Source of the DNA: Chryseobacterium sp. LAM-KRS1 | GTDB lineage: Bacteria > Bacteroidota > Bacteroidia > Flavobacteriales > Weeksellaceae | DNA length: 64,000 nt | Reading direction: 5' to 3' | NCBI RefSeq assembly: GCF_013184525.1 | Contig: NZ_JAAOIZ010000003.1 | Span: forward strand, 62,001 to 126,000 | Shown: piece after piece, positions 8,149 through 17,357 of the stretch | How the letters are laid out: every line of letters begins with the position of its first letter | How positions within the stretch are numbered: the stretch's first letter is position 1 | The notes under the pieces: model-generated | Seen by the model: the letters and a program-made list of their open reading frames with translations, nothing else | Database searches by the model: none | Told to the model about the DNA's origin: nothing | Position numbers and translations under genes: made by a program

Positions 8149-8565
8149 ATGAAAGCATTAAAAAAAATTGACGAAAACACCAATGTTATTACATGGTTTG
8201 AAATTCCGGTCATCAATACGGAAAGGGCGAAAACATTTTATGAAACAATTTTAGATATTAAAATGATCACACGCTCTATTCCGGAAACTCAGGAAGAACT
8301 TACCTTCTTCCCTTATAACCCTGATGTTGTTCAGGCTACCTCGGGTAGAATTACAGGAGTTTTATCAAAATCAGAAAACAATCAGCCTTCGGACAAAGGA
8401 ACATTAGTCTACATCAATGCTTATCCGGAAATCCAGGTGGTCTTGGACAAAGTAGAATCGGCTGGTGGCAGGATCGTAAGTCCGGCGATGAAAATGAATG
8501 CAGGCTATATTGCTGTAATTAGAGATACGGAAGGCAACCGAATTGGCCTTCACGCTGAAAAATAA
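8149..8565 (+). CDS. VOC superfamily (glyoxalase-like) protein
   Basis: 138 residues with the paired beta-alpha-beta-beta-beta layout of the vicinal oxygen chelate fold: TWFEIPVINTERAKTFYETI at the start of module 1, and LVYINAYPEIQVVLDKVESA in module 2 followed by GGRIVSP and a C-terminal IRDTEGNRIGLHAE. Members are metal-dependent lyases or dioxygenases, or antibiotic-binding proteins. The module-2 end usually carries a metal-ligand Glu/His, and EGNRIGLHAE fits. No partner genes indicate a substrate. A terminator follows directly. Confidence 0.85.
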   Translation: MKALKKIDENTNVITWFEIPVINTERAKTFYETILDIKMITRSIPETQEELTFFPYNPDVVQATSGRITGVLSKSENNQPSDKGTLVYINAYPEIQVVLDKVESAGGRIVSPAMKMNAGYIAVIRDTEGNRIGLHAEK

Positions 8566-8574
8566 GAGATTACC

Positions 8575-8603
8575 TAAAAACGCACAAATTGTGCGTTTTT
8601 TAT
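8575..8603. terminator. Rho-independent terminator
   Basis: AAAAACGCAC, AAATT loop, GTGCGTTTTTT. A symmetric stem with A and T runs, located 10 bp after the VOC gene. Confidence 0.85.
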
Positions 8604-8689
8604 TTCTCCCTGTCCCATAATACTCATAGCAATGTAACATTTGTTCATTTTCAGTGACTTACTGATTATAACCAACAAATAACTATACT

Positions 8690-9418
8690 ATGAAAACAAG
8701 GTTTCTTTCCTGCACAGTTCTCATGATGATATTAGGCAATTCCCTATTTTGTGCACAAGATAAAGTTCAGACTCCTGAAAAGAATGAAGTGATCAATAAC
8801 TTAATCAAAAATGAAAAAGAAGCAATGATCTGGTATGCCTTAAAGGATGGGGCTAAAATTGAAATTGCTAAGATAAACACAGAAATTACCCGTAGCAATA
8901 CCACAGTGGATGTAAAAACTACCGTAAAAATGGCTGGTAAGCCAGATTGGGTTGATGAAACCATTGCAGAGCTTCCTCAATTAAAACCAATAAAACATAC
9001 TTCTTTCAACACACAAAGGGACATGGCTTTACATTTTGGGAAAACAGTAACCGGATATTATACAGACAAAGCAAGCAATACCAAAACCGAAATTAACGAA
9101 AAGGGAGAGGGAGGATTTTTCGATAGTAACATCTATCCTCAGATCATCCGGTGGTTACCGCTTAAAGATCATTATAAGACTGATATTGCCATTTTTGACT
9201 ACAATCCGAAATCAAGCAAGAGGTTAATGAAGGCCCATATTACAGATACACAAAAAGGGACTTTTCTCAATAAAGAGGTCTGGATGGTGAGTGTGACAGA
9301 TGATATTTCTGACAATGCTGTAAAAATGACTTTTTATATTGACACAAAATCCAACCAGGTTTTGAAACAGGAAATTGATGCGGGTGGAAGAAAGATGCTG
9401 ATCGAAAGAATAGATTAA
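8690..9418 (+). CDS. Secreted protein of unknown function (DUF3108-like)
   Basis: 242 residues with a signal peptide (MKTRFLSCTVLMMILGNSLFCAQ). The mature part is mainly beta-strand: repeated hydrophilic strands such as VDVKTTVKM, VWMVSVTDDI and KMTFYIDTKSNQVLKQEI, ending in KMLIERID. The closing lipid-binding-like strand pattern recalls DUF3108/LolA-type proteins, but this is a weak resemblance. It is a single-gene unit between two strong hairpins. No catalytic motif is visible. Confidence 0.55.
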   Translation: MKTRFLSCTVLMMILGNSLFCAQDKVQTPEKNEVINNLIKNEKEAMIWYALKDGAKIEIAKINTEITRSNTTVDVKTTVKMAGKPDWVDETIAELPQLKPIKHTSFNTQRDMALHFGKTVTGYYTDKASNTKTEINEKGEGGFFDSNIYPQIIRWLPLKDHYKTDIAIFDYNPKSSKRLMKAHITDTQKGTFLNKEVWMVSVTDDISDNAVKMTFYIDTKSNQVLKQEIDAGGRKMLIERID

Positions 9419-9425
9419 AAAGACT

Positions 9426-9463
9426 ACATAAAAAACGCGCCTTTTGGGCGCGTTTTTTATGTA
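9426..9463. terminator. Strong bidirectional terminator
   Basis: Long stem (ACATAAAAAACGCGCC with its complement GGGCGCGTTTTTTATGT) around a TTTT loop. It serves both the gene ending at 9418 and the convergent mdh ending at 9479. Confidence 0.92.
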
Positions 9464-9478
9464 TAAAGTTTTACTTAA

Positions 9479-10405
9479 TTAAAACTTCAGATCTCCGTTC
9501 ACTTCTCTTACAGCTTTAGCAGCCTCAGCAAACTTCAATTGCTCTTCTACAGTAAGTGTTACGTTTACGATCTTTTCAACACCATTTTTACCGATAATAG
9601 CAGGAACACCTAAGCAGATATCAGTTTGGTTGTATTCCCCTTCAAGCATTAAAGAACAAGGGATCATTTTTTTCTGGTCACATGCAATTGCCTGAACCAT
9701 TACAGAAACAGCCGCACCTGGAGCATACCAAGCTGAAGTTCCTAATAATTTAGTTAGTGTAGCTCCACCAACTTTCGTTTCTTCAATTACATATTTTTGT
9801 TGATCAGCATCAAGGAATTCAGTTACAGGAACTCCGTTTCTTGTCGCTTTGCTCAATAATGGAAGCATTCCTGTATCACTGTGAGCAGCGATTACCATTC
9901 CGTCTACATCAGAAATAGGGCTTTCCAATGCTTCAGCCAATCTGTATTTAAATCTGGCAGAATCCAATGCACCCCCCATTCCGATGATCTTATGTTTTGG
10001 AAGACCGGAAGTTTTGTGTACTAAATATGCCATTGTATCCATAGGGTTAGAAACTACAATGATGATTACATCAGGAGAATGCTTTACCAGGTTAGCAGTA
10101 ACGTCTTTTACGATTCCTGCATTAATTCCGATCAATTCTTCTCTTGTCATTCCAGGTTTTCTTGGAATCCCTGAAGTGATTACTGCTACATGAGATCCTG
10201 CAGTTTTGCTGTAGTCTCCTGTTGTTCCCGTAATTTTGGTATCAAAACCGTTAAGCGACGCTGTCTGCATCAAATCCATTGCTTTACCTTCAGCAAAACC
10301 TTCTTTAATGTCTACTAAAACTACCTCTGAACAGAAGTTTTTCATAGCAATGTATTCTGCACAGCTTGCTCCTACAGCGCCTGCACCTACTACAGTTACT
10401 TTCAT
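9479..10405 (-). CDS. mdh: Malate dehydrogenase (LDH-like type)
   Basis: 308 residues. The N-terminal Rossmann motif VGAGAVGASCAEY binds NAD, with Asp32 or so (LVDI) indicating NAD preference. Substrate residues appear in IPRKPGMTREEL (Arg pair), NPMDTMAYL and the catalytic His in AAHSDTGM. Length and motifs match the LDH-like MDH group of Bacteroidota and Chlorobi. It oxidises L-malate to oxaloacetate in the TCA cycle in the cytosol. It is monocistronic with its own promoter. The succinate dehydrogenase unit lies 8 kb downstream on the other strand. Confidence 0.96.
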   Translation of the reverse strand: MKVTVVGAGAVGASCAEYIAMKNFCSEVVLVDIKEGFAEGKAMDLMQTASLNGFDTKITGTTGDYSKTAGSHVAVITSGIPRKPGMTREELIGINAGIVKDVTANLVKHSPDVIIIVVSNPMDTMAYLVHKTSGLPKHKIIGMGGALDSARFKYRLAEALESPISDVDGMVIAAHSDTGMLPLLSKATRNGVPVTEFLDADQQKYVIEETKVGGATLTKLLGTSAWYAPGAAVSVMVQAIACDQKKMIPCSLMLEGEYNQTDICLGVPAIIGKNGVEKIVNVTLTVEEQLKFAEAAKAVREVNGDLKF

Positions 10406-10459
10406 AATGTATACTTTTTAAAATTATTTATTTTTAGTTCAGTCTAAAAATTTGACTCC

Positions 10460-10490
10460 CAAATTTAACAATTCCTGAAAAATTGAGCAA
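10460..10490 (-). promoter_or_regulatory. Promoter of mdh
   Basis: On the minus strand, TTG (10490-10488), a 20-bp spacer, then TAAATTTG (10467-10460). Both elements and the spacing fit the flavobacterial sigma-A promoter. The box ends 54 bp upstream of the mdh ATG. Confidence 0.7.
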
Positions 10491-10544
10491 TCTTTCAGGA
10501 AGTTAATTATCTGCAAAGGATATATTTGGATTTCAGACCGGAAA

Positions 10545-11096
10545 TTAATTTACGTTCAGTAAAAAAGTGTATAATTTTTTGGCTCCCGATAGTACCTCGT
10601 TGTAGTTCTCTTCAGAAACTTCAGTATCCAGAACCTCTTTAAAGTTTTTCCACATAGGTCCTGTGTTCTCCTGATAACAACCGAAGAAATTGAAAGTTAC
10701 CTCATCAAAACCCTCCGTTTTAGAAAGTTGTTTCGCAATAACATTTCCTCCTAATGTAGAACCTTCAATTACATACATCATTCCTAATGCCTCATGCTCA
10801 TTATTTACCTCAAGCCTCTGGGATGTCTTTTGGTTTTCCAAAGCAAGACTTTCCAGATCTTTTTCGATAAGGGGAAGTTTTACTCTCTGTTCCAATTGAA
10901 GTTTATCACCAAACTTGTCATGAAGGCTGTTGAAAATTTTATCTTCAGAATGCAAAAGCATCAGGTAATTCGTATGAATGATTTTTTTATAATCTTCTAG
11001 AGTAAAGGTCTTATTAAAAATCTTTTCAGAGTTAAAAAGTTTCTCAGCAGCATCGTGATATTCAGCTGTATTTTGTTTAAGATATTCAGATACCAT
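10545..11096 (-). CDS. bphO: Biliverdin-producing heme oxygenase
   Basis: 183 residues of the bacterial heme oxygenase fold. His14 in AEYHDAAE is the expected proximal heme ligand, and GMMYVIEGSTLGGNVIAK matches the distal-helix motif (usually LYVxEGSTLGG). It opens heme to biliverdin IX-alpha with release of iron and CO. The gene lies 26 bp downstream of the bacteriophytochrome, which needs biliverdin, so a dedicated chromophore supply is the best reading. A TAAATTTG box overlaps the phytochrome stop codon (11125-11118), so it may also have its own promoter. Confidence 0.9.
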   Translation of the reverse strand: MVSEYLKQNTAEYHDAAEKLFNSEKIFNKTFTLEDYKKIIHTNYLMLLHSEDKIFNSLHDKFGDKLQLEQRVKLPLIEKDLESLALENQKTSQRLEVNNEHEALGMMYVIEGSTLGGNVIAKQLSKTEGFDEVTFNFFGCYQENTGPMWKNFKEVLDTEVSEENYNEVLSGAKKLYTFLLNVN

Positions 11097-11122
11097 AATA
11101 TGGATTTAAAAGTTCCTCAAAT

Positions 11123-13312
11123 TTAGGGCTTTTTAAACGTTAAAATGAAAGAAGTACCCTCTTTATCACTTTTATAATCCACATTCCCTCCTATTCTCTT
11201 CATAATTCTATGAACAATAGACAGCCCGATGCCATTCCCCTTAAACTTCTTGGCATTATCCATTCTGTTGAAAATCTTAAACATTTTATGCTTTTCCTCT
11301 TCAGGAATTCCGATTCCATTGTCTGAAATTTTATAAACAACCGTTTCTCCCACTTCCTGCCCTTCGATTTTTACTGTCGGTTGCTCCTGATGAGAGGAAT
11401 ATTTTACGGCATTATTAATGATATTTAAAAATACCTGGTGCAACATGGTTTTATCTGCCAGGACCTCGGGAGCTTCCTTGATGATAATCTCTGTTTTCGG
11501 GCTATCGAAAGTAATTCTTGCATTCTCAGAAATTTTTTCGATTGTCTGATGAGGCTGCAGGCTTTCCAGTTCAATTTCACTGTGCTTTGCACGGCTCAGT
11601 TGAAGGACATCATGCATCATCTCTGCCATATTATCAATTTCTTCGATAATAGACTTTAACTTATTTTTTTCCTTTTCGGATTTGTCAAAATTAGAAAGAA
11701 GCATCTGGGCATTAAGCTTCATTACAGTAAGCGGTGTTCCCAGGTCATGAGAGATCGTATAAGAAAAACTGTCCAGCTCCTCATTTACTTTTTTAAGCTG
11801 GTCATTCAGCTGTTTTATGGTGTTATATTGCTTGTGGGATGTTTCTAAAATTACATCACGAACCACTTGTACTCCGCTTATGTTTCTGGAACTCCATCGT
11901 TTGGAATTACCTTTAATGTTTTCCTTAAATACTTCAAAAGATTTTCTTGGAGAAACGATCTGTTTTTCTTCCCCGTTTTGAACGAAAACATCAACCTTCT
12001 TTTCAGGATTTCCGGCCCAATCTATATGTTCGTCAAATTCCCGGCGGAACCAGATCAACATTTCATTCTTAACCCGGTCTATGAAGTATATGATAATCCC
12101 TGCACTATCTTTGTCGAGTTCCAGATCATTACCATACTCTTTCAGGAAACTGCGGTTAATGTAAATACTTTCATCTGTGTTTTCGTAAGCCCAGTTTACT
12201 ATTTTCTGAATAACTGCGTGGGCTGGAGTAATTCCTGTTTTTACAATATTGTCATCCGAAATAATTGCCAGACCATCTGCTTCTGCAATATTCATAATTT
12301 CTTTCCTGTTCTGAACCAGAGAGTCGAATAAAGAATTTTGTTTCAGAAACTCTGTTTTCAGAAATGCAGATTTTTCATTCAGATCCAGGCGATACTTCAG
12401 TTCTCTTTTGGTTTTAAAAGACGAATAGGCATTAGATGCCAATGCTGTAAAAATCCCTGCCTGAACGCGGTCTTCCAGATCTATATGTTTAGGTTCGGTA
12501 TTCTGACAGGTTACCAATCCCCATAGCTTATCATCGATAATGATGGAAACACTAAAACTTGAAGAAGCTCCGGAGTTTTTGATATACTGTCCATGAATAG
12601 GCGACATTCCGCGTGACGCAGCGAATGTAAGATCTATATTTTGTTGTATTTTGCTTAAAATAGGAACAGTTTCAGAATATACATTACTGAAAATCCTCTT
12701 TCTTTTTTTAAGATACAATTCCCTGGCCTGTCTTGGGATATCCGTTTCAGGATAATGCAATCCGAGATAACTATGTATACCATTACTTCTTTTTTCAGCA
12801 ATCACCTTTCCCGAACCATCGGTCATAAACTTATACACCATCATTCTGTCATAATTCACAATTTTAGAAAGTGTGTTTAAAAGCTGATCCCAGATTTCCT
12901 GAGCATTGTCTATAATATAAAAGTTATCGTACTTATTGGATATCCGCTTATTGGGATTTTCAATAACCTTCTCAAACTCTAAAAAGATGCGGCCGCTATT
13001 TCGGAAAACAGAAAAATGATATTCCGTTCCGTGGATGAATATTTTATCGAAATACGTCTCATTTTCTCGTCTTGTAAACGTATTCAGTGAATTATAAATC
13101 TCTGATTCTATAATACTTTGGAAGCTTTCCGGAAAATCACTGATCTTTTTATCGAAAAGGATGTTTACATCTTCGATAGCAAATATATCCCTTATATTTT
13201 CACTGAAAAAAGTAATGAAGTGAGATTCTGCATCAATGCCAATCAGGTATCCAAAACTTTGTACATACCCCGGAATATGGATGGGTTCTTCGTGACATTC
13301 TACAAAATTCAT
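11123..13312 (-). CDS. bphP: Bacteriophytochrome sensor histidine kinase
   Basis: 729 residues arranged PAS-GAF-PHY-HisKA-HATPase. Cys6 in FVECHEEPIHIPGYVQSFG is the biliverdin attachment site. The GAF domain has DIP at 191-193 and SPIH with chromophore His240. The PHY tongue shows PRKSF at 455-459. Phospho-acceptor His522 is in SHDLGTPL, DNGIG is at 664-668 and GNGIGL at 692-697. The protein ends with the kinase domain; no receiver is fused and no response regulator is adjacent. Expected role: cytosolic red/far-red light-dependent phosphorelay. The 5-residue stretch before Cys is short compared with Deinococcus BphP. Heme oxygenase follows in the same direction. Confidence 0.95.
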   Translation of the reverse strand: MNFVECHEEPIHIPGYVQSFGYLIGIDAESHFITFFSENIRDIFAIEDVNILFDKKISDFPESFQSIIESEIYNSLNTFTRRENETYFDKIFIHGTEYHFSVFRNSGRIFLEFEKVIENPNKRISNKYDNFYIIDNAQEIWDQLLNTLSKIVNYDRMMVYKFMTDGSGKVIAEKRSNGIHSYLGLHYPETDIPRQARELYLKKRKRIFSNVYSETVPILSKIQQNIDLTFAASRGMSPIHGQYIKNSGASSSFSVSIIIDDKLWGLVTCQNTEPKHIDLEDRVQAGIFTALASNAYSSFKTKRELKYRLDLNEKSAFLKTEFLKQNSLFDSLVQNRKEIMNIAEADGLAIISDDNIVKTGITPAHAVIQKIVNWAYENTDESIYINRSFLKEYGNDLELDKDSAGIIIYFIDRVKNEMLIWFRREFDEHIDWAGNPEKKVDVFVQNGEEKQIVSPRKSFEVFKENIKGNSKRWSSRNISGVQVVRDVILETSHKQYNTIKQLNDQLKKVNEELDSFSYTISHDLGTPLTVMKLNAQMLLSNFDKSEKEKNKLKSIIEEIDNMAEMMHDVLQLSRAKHSEIELESLQPHQTIEKISENARITFDSPKTEIIIKEAPEVLADKTMLHQVFLNIINNAVKYSSHQEQPTVKIEGQEVGETVVYKISDNGIGIPEEEKHKMFKIFNRMDNAKKFKGNGIGLSIVHRIMKRIGGNVDYKSDKEGTSFILTFKKP

Positions 13313-13329
13313 AGTATTCTAAAATCAAT

Positions 13330-13337
13330 CAAATATA
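13330..13337 (-). promoter_or_regulatory. -7 box of the bacteriophytochrome promoter
   Basis: TATATTTG on the minus strand, 17 bp upstream of the ATG at 13312. It matches TAnnTTTG; I see no clear -33 TTG at normal spacing. Confidence 0.5.
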
Positions 13338-13648
13338 ACGAATTTTTTGATGAAATATTACTTTGTGGTATCTAAACCTATTATAAATTCAACTATTTAA
13401 ATAACAGCACATTAGATCACAATCTATTGTTATTAATATACTAAATTTTGTTAAGAAAATCACAATTTTTTTCATAAAATTAAAGGAAAATGATTATTAA
13501 CATCAAACTAATATTAAATTAAAATAATTCTAATAATTAAGTAAAATTCACTAGTTTTATATCACCAAAACATGAAAACATAAATAAATAATCAAATATT
13601 TTTAAAAGAAATATATTTTTTATTTACCTAACACTCAAATACATCAGT
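13338..13648. other. AT-rich divergent intergenic region
   Basis: A very AT-rich gap between the divergent bacteriophytochrome and the Ntn-hydrolase operon. It presumably holds the operon promoter, but I find no perfect TAnnTTTG box, palindrome or riboswitch-like structure close to 13649. Confidence 0.5.
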
Positions 13649-14695
13649 ATGAAAAAATTATTAATTATCCCTCTTATTTCCTTTTTTCTACCTGGACTCA
13701 TTAATTATTCCGAAGCTTGTACAAGAGTCGTTTATAAAGGCCCTGATAACACAGTTATCACTGCCCGGTCTATGGACTGGCGTGATGAAATTGCAGTAAA
13801 TTTATGGGTGCTCCCGCGAGGAATACAACGTGACGGCGAAGTTGGTGCAAAATCCGTTAAATGGACCTCTAAATATGGCAGCCTTATCAGCACAGCATGG
13901 GATATTGCAACCGCTGACGGAATGAACGAAAAAGGACTTGTTGCCAATGTACTATGGCTGGGTGAAAGCCAATATCCGAAATTTAATCCCAAGGGACGCG
14001 AGAAAGGCATTTCCATTTCGATGTGGGCTCAATATTTCCTCGATAATTTTGAAAATGTAAAAGAGGCTGTCGATTATATGAAAAAAGAACCGTTCGTTGT
14101 TGTAAGTGATTATATCCCGGGAACTGAACGATTTACCACCCTTCATTTATCTTTATCAGATGCTTCCGGGGATAATGCTGTTTTAGAATACATCGACGGA
14201 AAACTGATTATCCATCACGATCCGTCTTACACTGTAATGACAAACTCCCCTGTTTTTGATCAGCAACTCGCTTTAAATAATTACTGGAAAGGAATCCCGG
14301 GCACTATTATGCTTCCCGGAACCAATCGTGCAGCAGACCGTTTTGTAAGAGCTTCCTATTATATCGATGCGATTCCGAAAACTTCTGATACCCGTTCTGC
14401 CGTAGCAAGTGTTTTCAGTGTGATCAGAAATTGTTCGGTACCATACGGTATAAGTTCAGAAACAGAACCTAATATTTCTTCAACAAGATGGCGTTCTGTC
14501 TCCGACCATAAAAATCTGGTTTACTACTTTGAAACCGTATTCACTCCCAATACCTTTTGGGTAGATCTTAAAGAATTTGATTTCAGCCCTAAAGGAAAAA
14601 TATTAAAGTTAAACCTTGATAATTTTAAAACCTACAACGGAAAAACCAATAAAGACTTTGTAGAAAGCAAGCCTTTTAAATTCCTGGGACTTTAG
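13649..14695 (+). CDS. Exported linear-amide C-N hydrolase (choloylglycine hydrolase / penicillin V acylase family)
   Basis: 348 residues. The signal peptide is removed before Cys24 (SEA|CTRVVY), exposing the Ntn-hydrolase nucleophile. Arg40 and Asp43 (ARSMDW) fall exactly 16 and 19 residues after the Cys, as Arg18 and Asp21 do in bile salt hydrolase (Cys2). Further active-site candidates are Asn in TNSPVFDQQL and Arg in NRAADRF. It therefore cleaves a linear amide bond, for instance an N-acyl amino acid, in the periplasm. It heads a six-gene unit with a porin 35 bp on, then an anion symporter and SDH, which suggests its product is imported. The actual substrate is unknown. Confidence 0.88.
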   Translation: MKKLLIIPLISFFLPGLINYSEACTRVVYKGPDNTVITARSMDWRDEIAVNLWVLPRGIQRDGEVGAKSVKWTSKYGSLISTAWDIATADGMNEKGLVANVLWLGESQYPKFNPKGREKGISISMWAQYFLDNFENVKEAVDYMKKEPFVVVSDYIPGTERFTTLHLSLSDASGDNAVLEYIDGKLIIHHDPSYTVMTNSPVFDQQLALNNYWKGIPGTIMLPGTNRAADRFVRASYYIDAIPKTSDTRSAVASVFSVIRNCSVPYGISSETEPNISSTRWRSVSDHKNLVYYFETVFTPNTFWVDLKEFDFSPKGKILKLNLDNFKTYNGKTNKDFVESKPFKFLGL

Positions 14696-14730
14696 ATCCT
14701 TTTCAATCTTTTAACTCAATATAAAGCACT

Positions 14731-15888
14731 ATGACCTTTTTTTCACTAAAAAAAAGAATGCAATTACTTTGCCTGATTGTCTTCTCGATATCAGTAAGCG
14801 GGCAGGTGAAAGACTCTGCACAGACCCAACCGGGAGAAGATAATATAAAATATCCTCAGCTACAGATTAAAGGACTTTTTCAGGCGAGATATCTTGTTGG
14901 TATGACCAAAGATGTTGATGTAAACGGACTTCATCATGAAGACGGATCCGGAACTGATAATAATTTCATGCTCAAATACATGAGGGTACAGGTAAGAGCA
15001 CAGATCAGCAAACGCACTGAAGTAGTCGTATTGGCTAATCTGGCAGATTTCAAAAATGATCCTAAAAGCAGGGTTCTTGAAAATGCTTATTTGAAATACA
15101 CTTTCAATCCTAAACTTGCCATCACTGTCGGGCAATTCCGTCCGTGGTTCGGGATTGAAGAAACTTACCCTATAGACATCATCAAGTCTTTGGACTGGTC
15201 CAATCAGTACACTGAATTCGGAAAATTGGGATGGACAAGTTTCCAGATAGGGATGTCCGCTACCGGGCAGCTTGAGCTGGGAGAAATACCTTTCCAATAT
15301 GCGGTTTCTGTAGTTAATGGTAATGGAAAGAATCAGGTTAATGATAACGACAACGGAAAACAATATTCAACCCGCCTGGTATTCGGGCTTTTAAAAAAAT
15401 ACAATTTTAACGTTGGTTTAAATGGCGGCATAGGTGAAGTCTTTGGTAAAAAGGTTTACGCCCTTGGAGTGGACCTCAGCTCATTGGTTACTTTTGATCC
15501 TAAATGGAGCCTCGATATGCAGTTGGAGGCGAAACAGGCAACAAATCATGTTTTGTATAATTCAATAGCACCCGAACAAAGGCCCGACAATCCGGACAAT
15601 TATCTGATTCGTGGCATTTATTTTTTACCAAACTTAAGATATGAAATCAACCATAGAAACCTCAGCGCCTTCGAATTATCCTGCCGGTATGAATACCTGG
15701 ACACCAATTTCAGGATGAACTCCAATCCCCGGCAAACGATCACTCCGATGTTCGGTTTAGAGTTTCTTAAAAACTATGGCGCAAGAATTCAATTGGGTGT
15801 ACAGTTCGACAGATATAAAAAACAGATTGAAAATACCTCACAATACAATAATAATCTATTCATCGTTCAGGTGCAAAGTAGATTTTAA
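14731..15888 (+). CDS. Outer-membrane porin (OprO/OprP-like)
   Basis: 385 residues with a signal peptide (ending SVSGQ) and a C-terminal aromatic (QSRF) typical of outer-membrane barrels. Alternating amphipathic strands run throughout. QIKGLFQARY near the start and VGQFRPWFGIEETYP resemble phosphate-selective porin O/P family proteins. In this operon it more likely admits small anions such as dicarboxylates, given the DASS symporter gene 19 bp downstream. Substrate selectivity is inference; the barrel assignment is good. Confidence 0.82.
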   Translation: MTFFSLKKRMQLLCLIVFSISVSGQVKDSAQTQPGEDNIKYPQLQIKGLFQARYLVGMTKDVDVNGLHHEDGSGTDNNFMLKYMRVQVRAQISKRTEVVVLANLADFKNDPKSRVLENAYLKYTFNPKLAITVGQFRPWFGIEETYPIDIIKSLDWSNQYTEFGKLGWTSFQIGMSATGQLELGEIPFQYAVSVVNGNGKNQVNDNDNGKQYSTRLVFGLLKKYNFNVGLNGGIGEVFGKKVYALGVDLSSLVTFDPKWSLDMQLEAKQATNHVLYNSIAPEQRPDNPDNYLIRGIYFLPNLRYEINHRNLSAFELSCRYEYLDTNFRMNSNPRQTITPMFGLEFLKNYGARIQLGVQFDRYKKQIENTSQYNNNLFIVQVQSRF

Positions 15889-15907
15889 TCATTAACACAT
15901 TACTACT

Positions 15908-17338
15908 ATGAAAGAAATAAATATCAAGAATGTCGCAATAACTTTTGCTGTTGCCCTTATCATCTGGTTTATTCCTGAGCCCGATGGTGTTACCGCAGAT
16001 GCGTGGCACCTTTTTGCCATTTTCGCGGCAACAATTTTAGGAATCATTCTAAAAGCGGCTCCCATGGGAACCATGTGTATGATGGCTATCGGATTCACTG
16101 CGCTAACCCAGGTAATTGCACCGGGTGATGCGGGAAAATCAATCACTAAAGCACTCTCCGGCTTTGGAGATAAAGTGATATGGCTGATTGGGATCTCATT
16201 TTTTATTGCACGGGGATTTATAAAAACCGGCCTGGGAAATCGTATTGCTTTTTTATTCATAAGAATTTTCGGTAAAAGTTCCCTTGGGCTGGCTTATGGT
16301 CTGGGATTAGCGGATGTCTGCCTGGCTCCCGCTATCCCTAGTAATACCGCACGGGGAGGAGGTATCATCTACCCTATTATGAAATCCATGGCTATCAGTT
16401 TTGATTCTGTTCCGGAAAAACCGGAAACCCACAGAAAGCTAGGGGCATTCTTAACGCTGAACAGCTATTATATGAACCTGATCGCTTCCTCTATGTTCTT
16501 AACAGGAACCGCCAGTAATCCGATGTGTCAGAAATTTGCAGCCAACCTGGGCATCAACATCACCTGGATGTCATGGGCTGCTGCTGGTTTCCTGCCTGGT
16601 TTGGTTGCCTTTTTTGTAGTTCCGTTAGTACTCTATAAATTGTATCCACCGGAATTGAAAAAAACAGGTGACGCTCCTAAAATGGCTGCTCAAAAGCTTA
16701 AAGACATGGGGCCTATTTCAAGGAACGAATGGCTGATGCTATTGGCATTCTTCATTTTACTGGCACTCTGGATATTTGGCGGAGCACTTTCAATTGATGC
16801 TACTACAACCGCTTTTATAGGATTAACCTTACTGCTTCTGACTTCTGTCCTGACATGGGAAGATATAAAGTCAGAGAAAGGAGCCTGGGATACCATCGTA
16901 TGGTTTGCCGTACTGGTTATGATGGCAAGCTCACTGAATGAACTCGGCTTTATCGGATGGTTCAGTGACCTGATCAAAGTGAAAATCGGTGGACTGAGCT
17001 GGCAGGTGGCCTTTCCAGTAATTATTGTTGTATACTTTTTCAGCCATTATATTTTCGCCAGTGCTACTGCCCATGTCGCTGCCATGTACGCCGCATTGTT
17101 AGGTGTAGGGGTTGCCGTGGGGATCCCACCAATGTTACTGGCCATGATGCTCGGTTTTCTGGGTTCTATTTACGGGGTACTTACGCATTATGGCCACGGT
17201 CCTGCTCCGGTATTTTTCGGAAGCGGCTATGTAGAGCTGAAAGCCTGGTGGCTTCGCGGTTTGGAAATAGGAATCGTACTTCTTATTATCTACATGGTAG
17301 TAGGTGGCTTATGGATGAAAGTATTGGGATATTATTAA
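15908..17338 (+). CDS. DASS/SLC13-family anion:Na+ (or antiport) transporter, CitT-like
   Basis: 476 residues with about 12 hydrophobic segments. The first duplicated-hairpin motif appears as PSNTARGGGIIYP (an SNT motif) near residue 145; the second is SATAHVAAMYAA near 385. These two motifs bind sodium and the carboxylate in VcINDY and CitT. The subfamily resembles 2-oxoglutarate/malate or tartrate/succinate translocators. It sits between the porin and sdhC with 19-bp gaps on both sides. C4-dicarboxylate uptake, or fumarate/succinate exchange, is the natural reading but is not proven by sequence. Confidence 0.88.
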   Translation: MKEINIKNVAITFAVALIIWFIPEPDGVTADAWHLFAIFAATILGIILKAAPMGTMCMMAIGFTALTQVIAPGDAGKSITKALSGFGDKVIWLIGISFFIARGFIKTGLGNRIAFLFIRIFGKSSLGLAYGLGLADVCLAPAIPSNTARGGGIIYPIMKSMAISFDSVPEKPETHRKLGAFLTLNSYYMNLIASSMFLTGTASNPMCQKFAANLGINITWMSWAAAGFLPGLVAFFVVPLVLYKLYPPELKKTGDAPKMAAQKLKDMGPISRNEWLMLLAFFILLALWIFGGALSIDATTTAFIGLTLLLLTSVLTWEDIKSEKGAWDTIVWFAVLVMMASSLNELGFIGWFSDLIKVKIGGLSWQVAFPVIIVVYFFSHYIFASATAHVAAMYAALLGVGVAVGIPPMLLAMMLGFLGSIYGVLTHYGHGPAPVFFGSGYVELKAWWLRGLEIGIVLLIIYMVVGGLWMKVLGYY

Positions 17339-17357
17339 AAATAAAAAAACAAAAATT

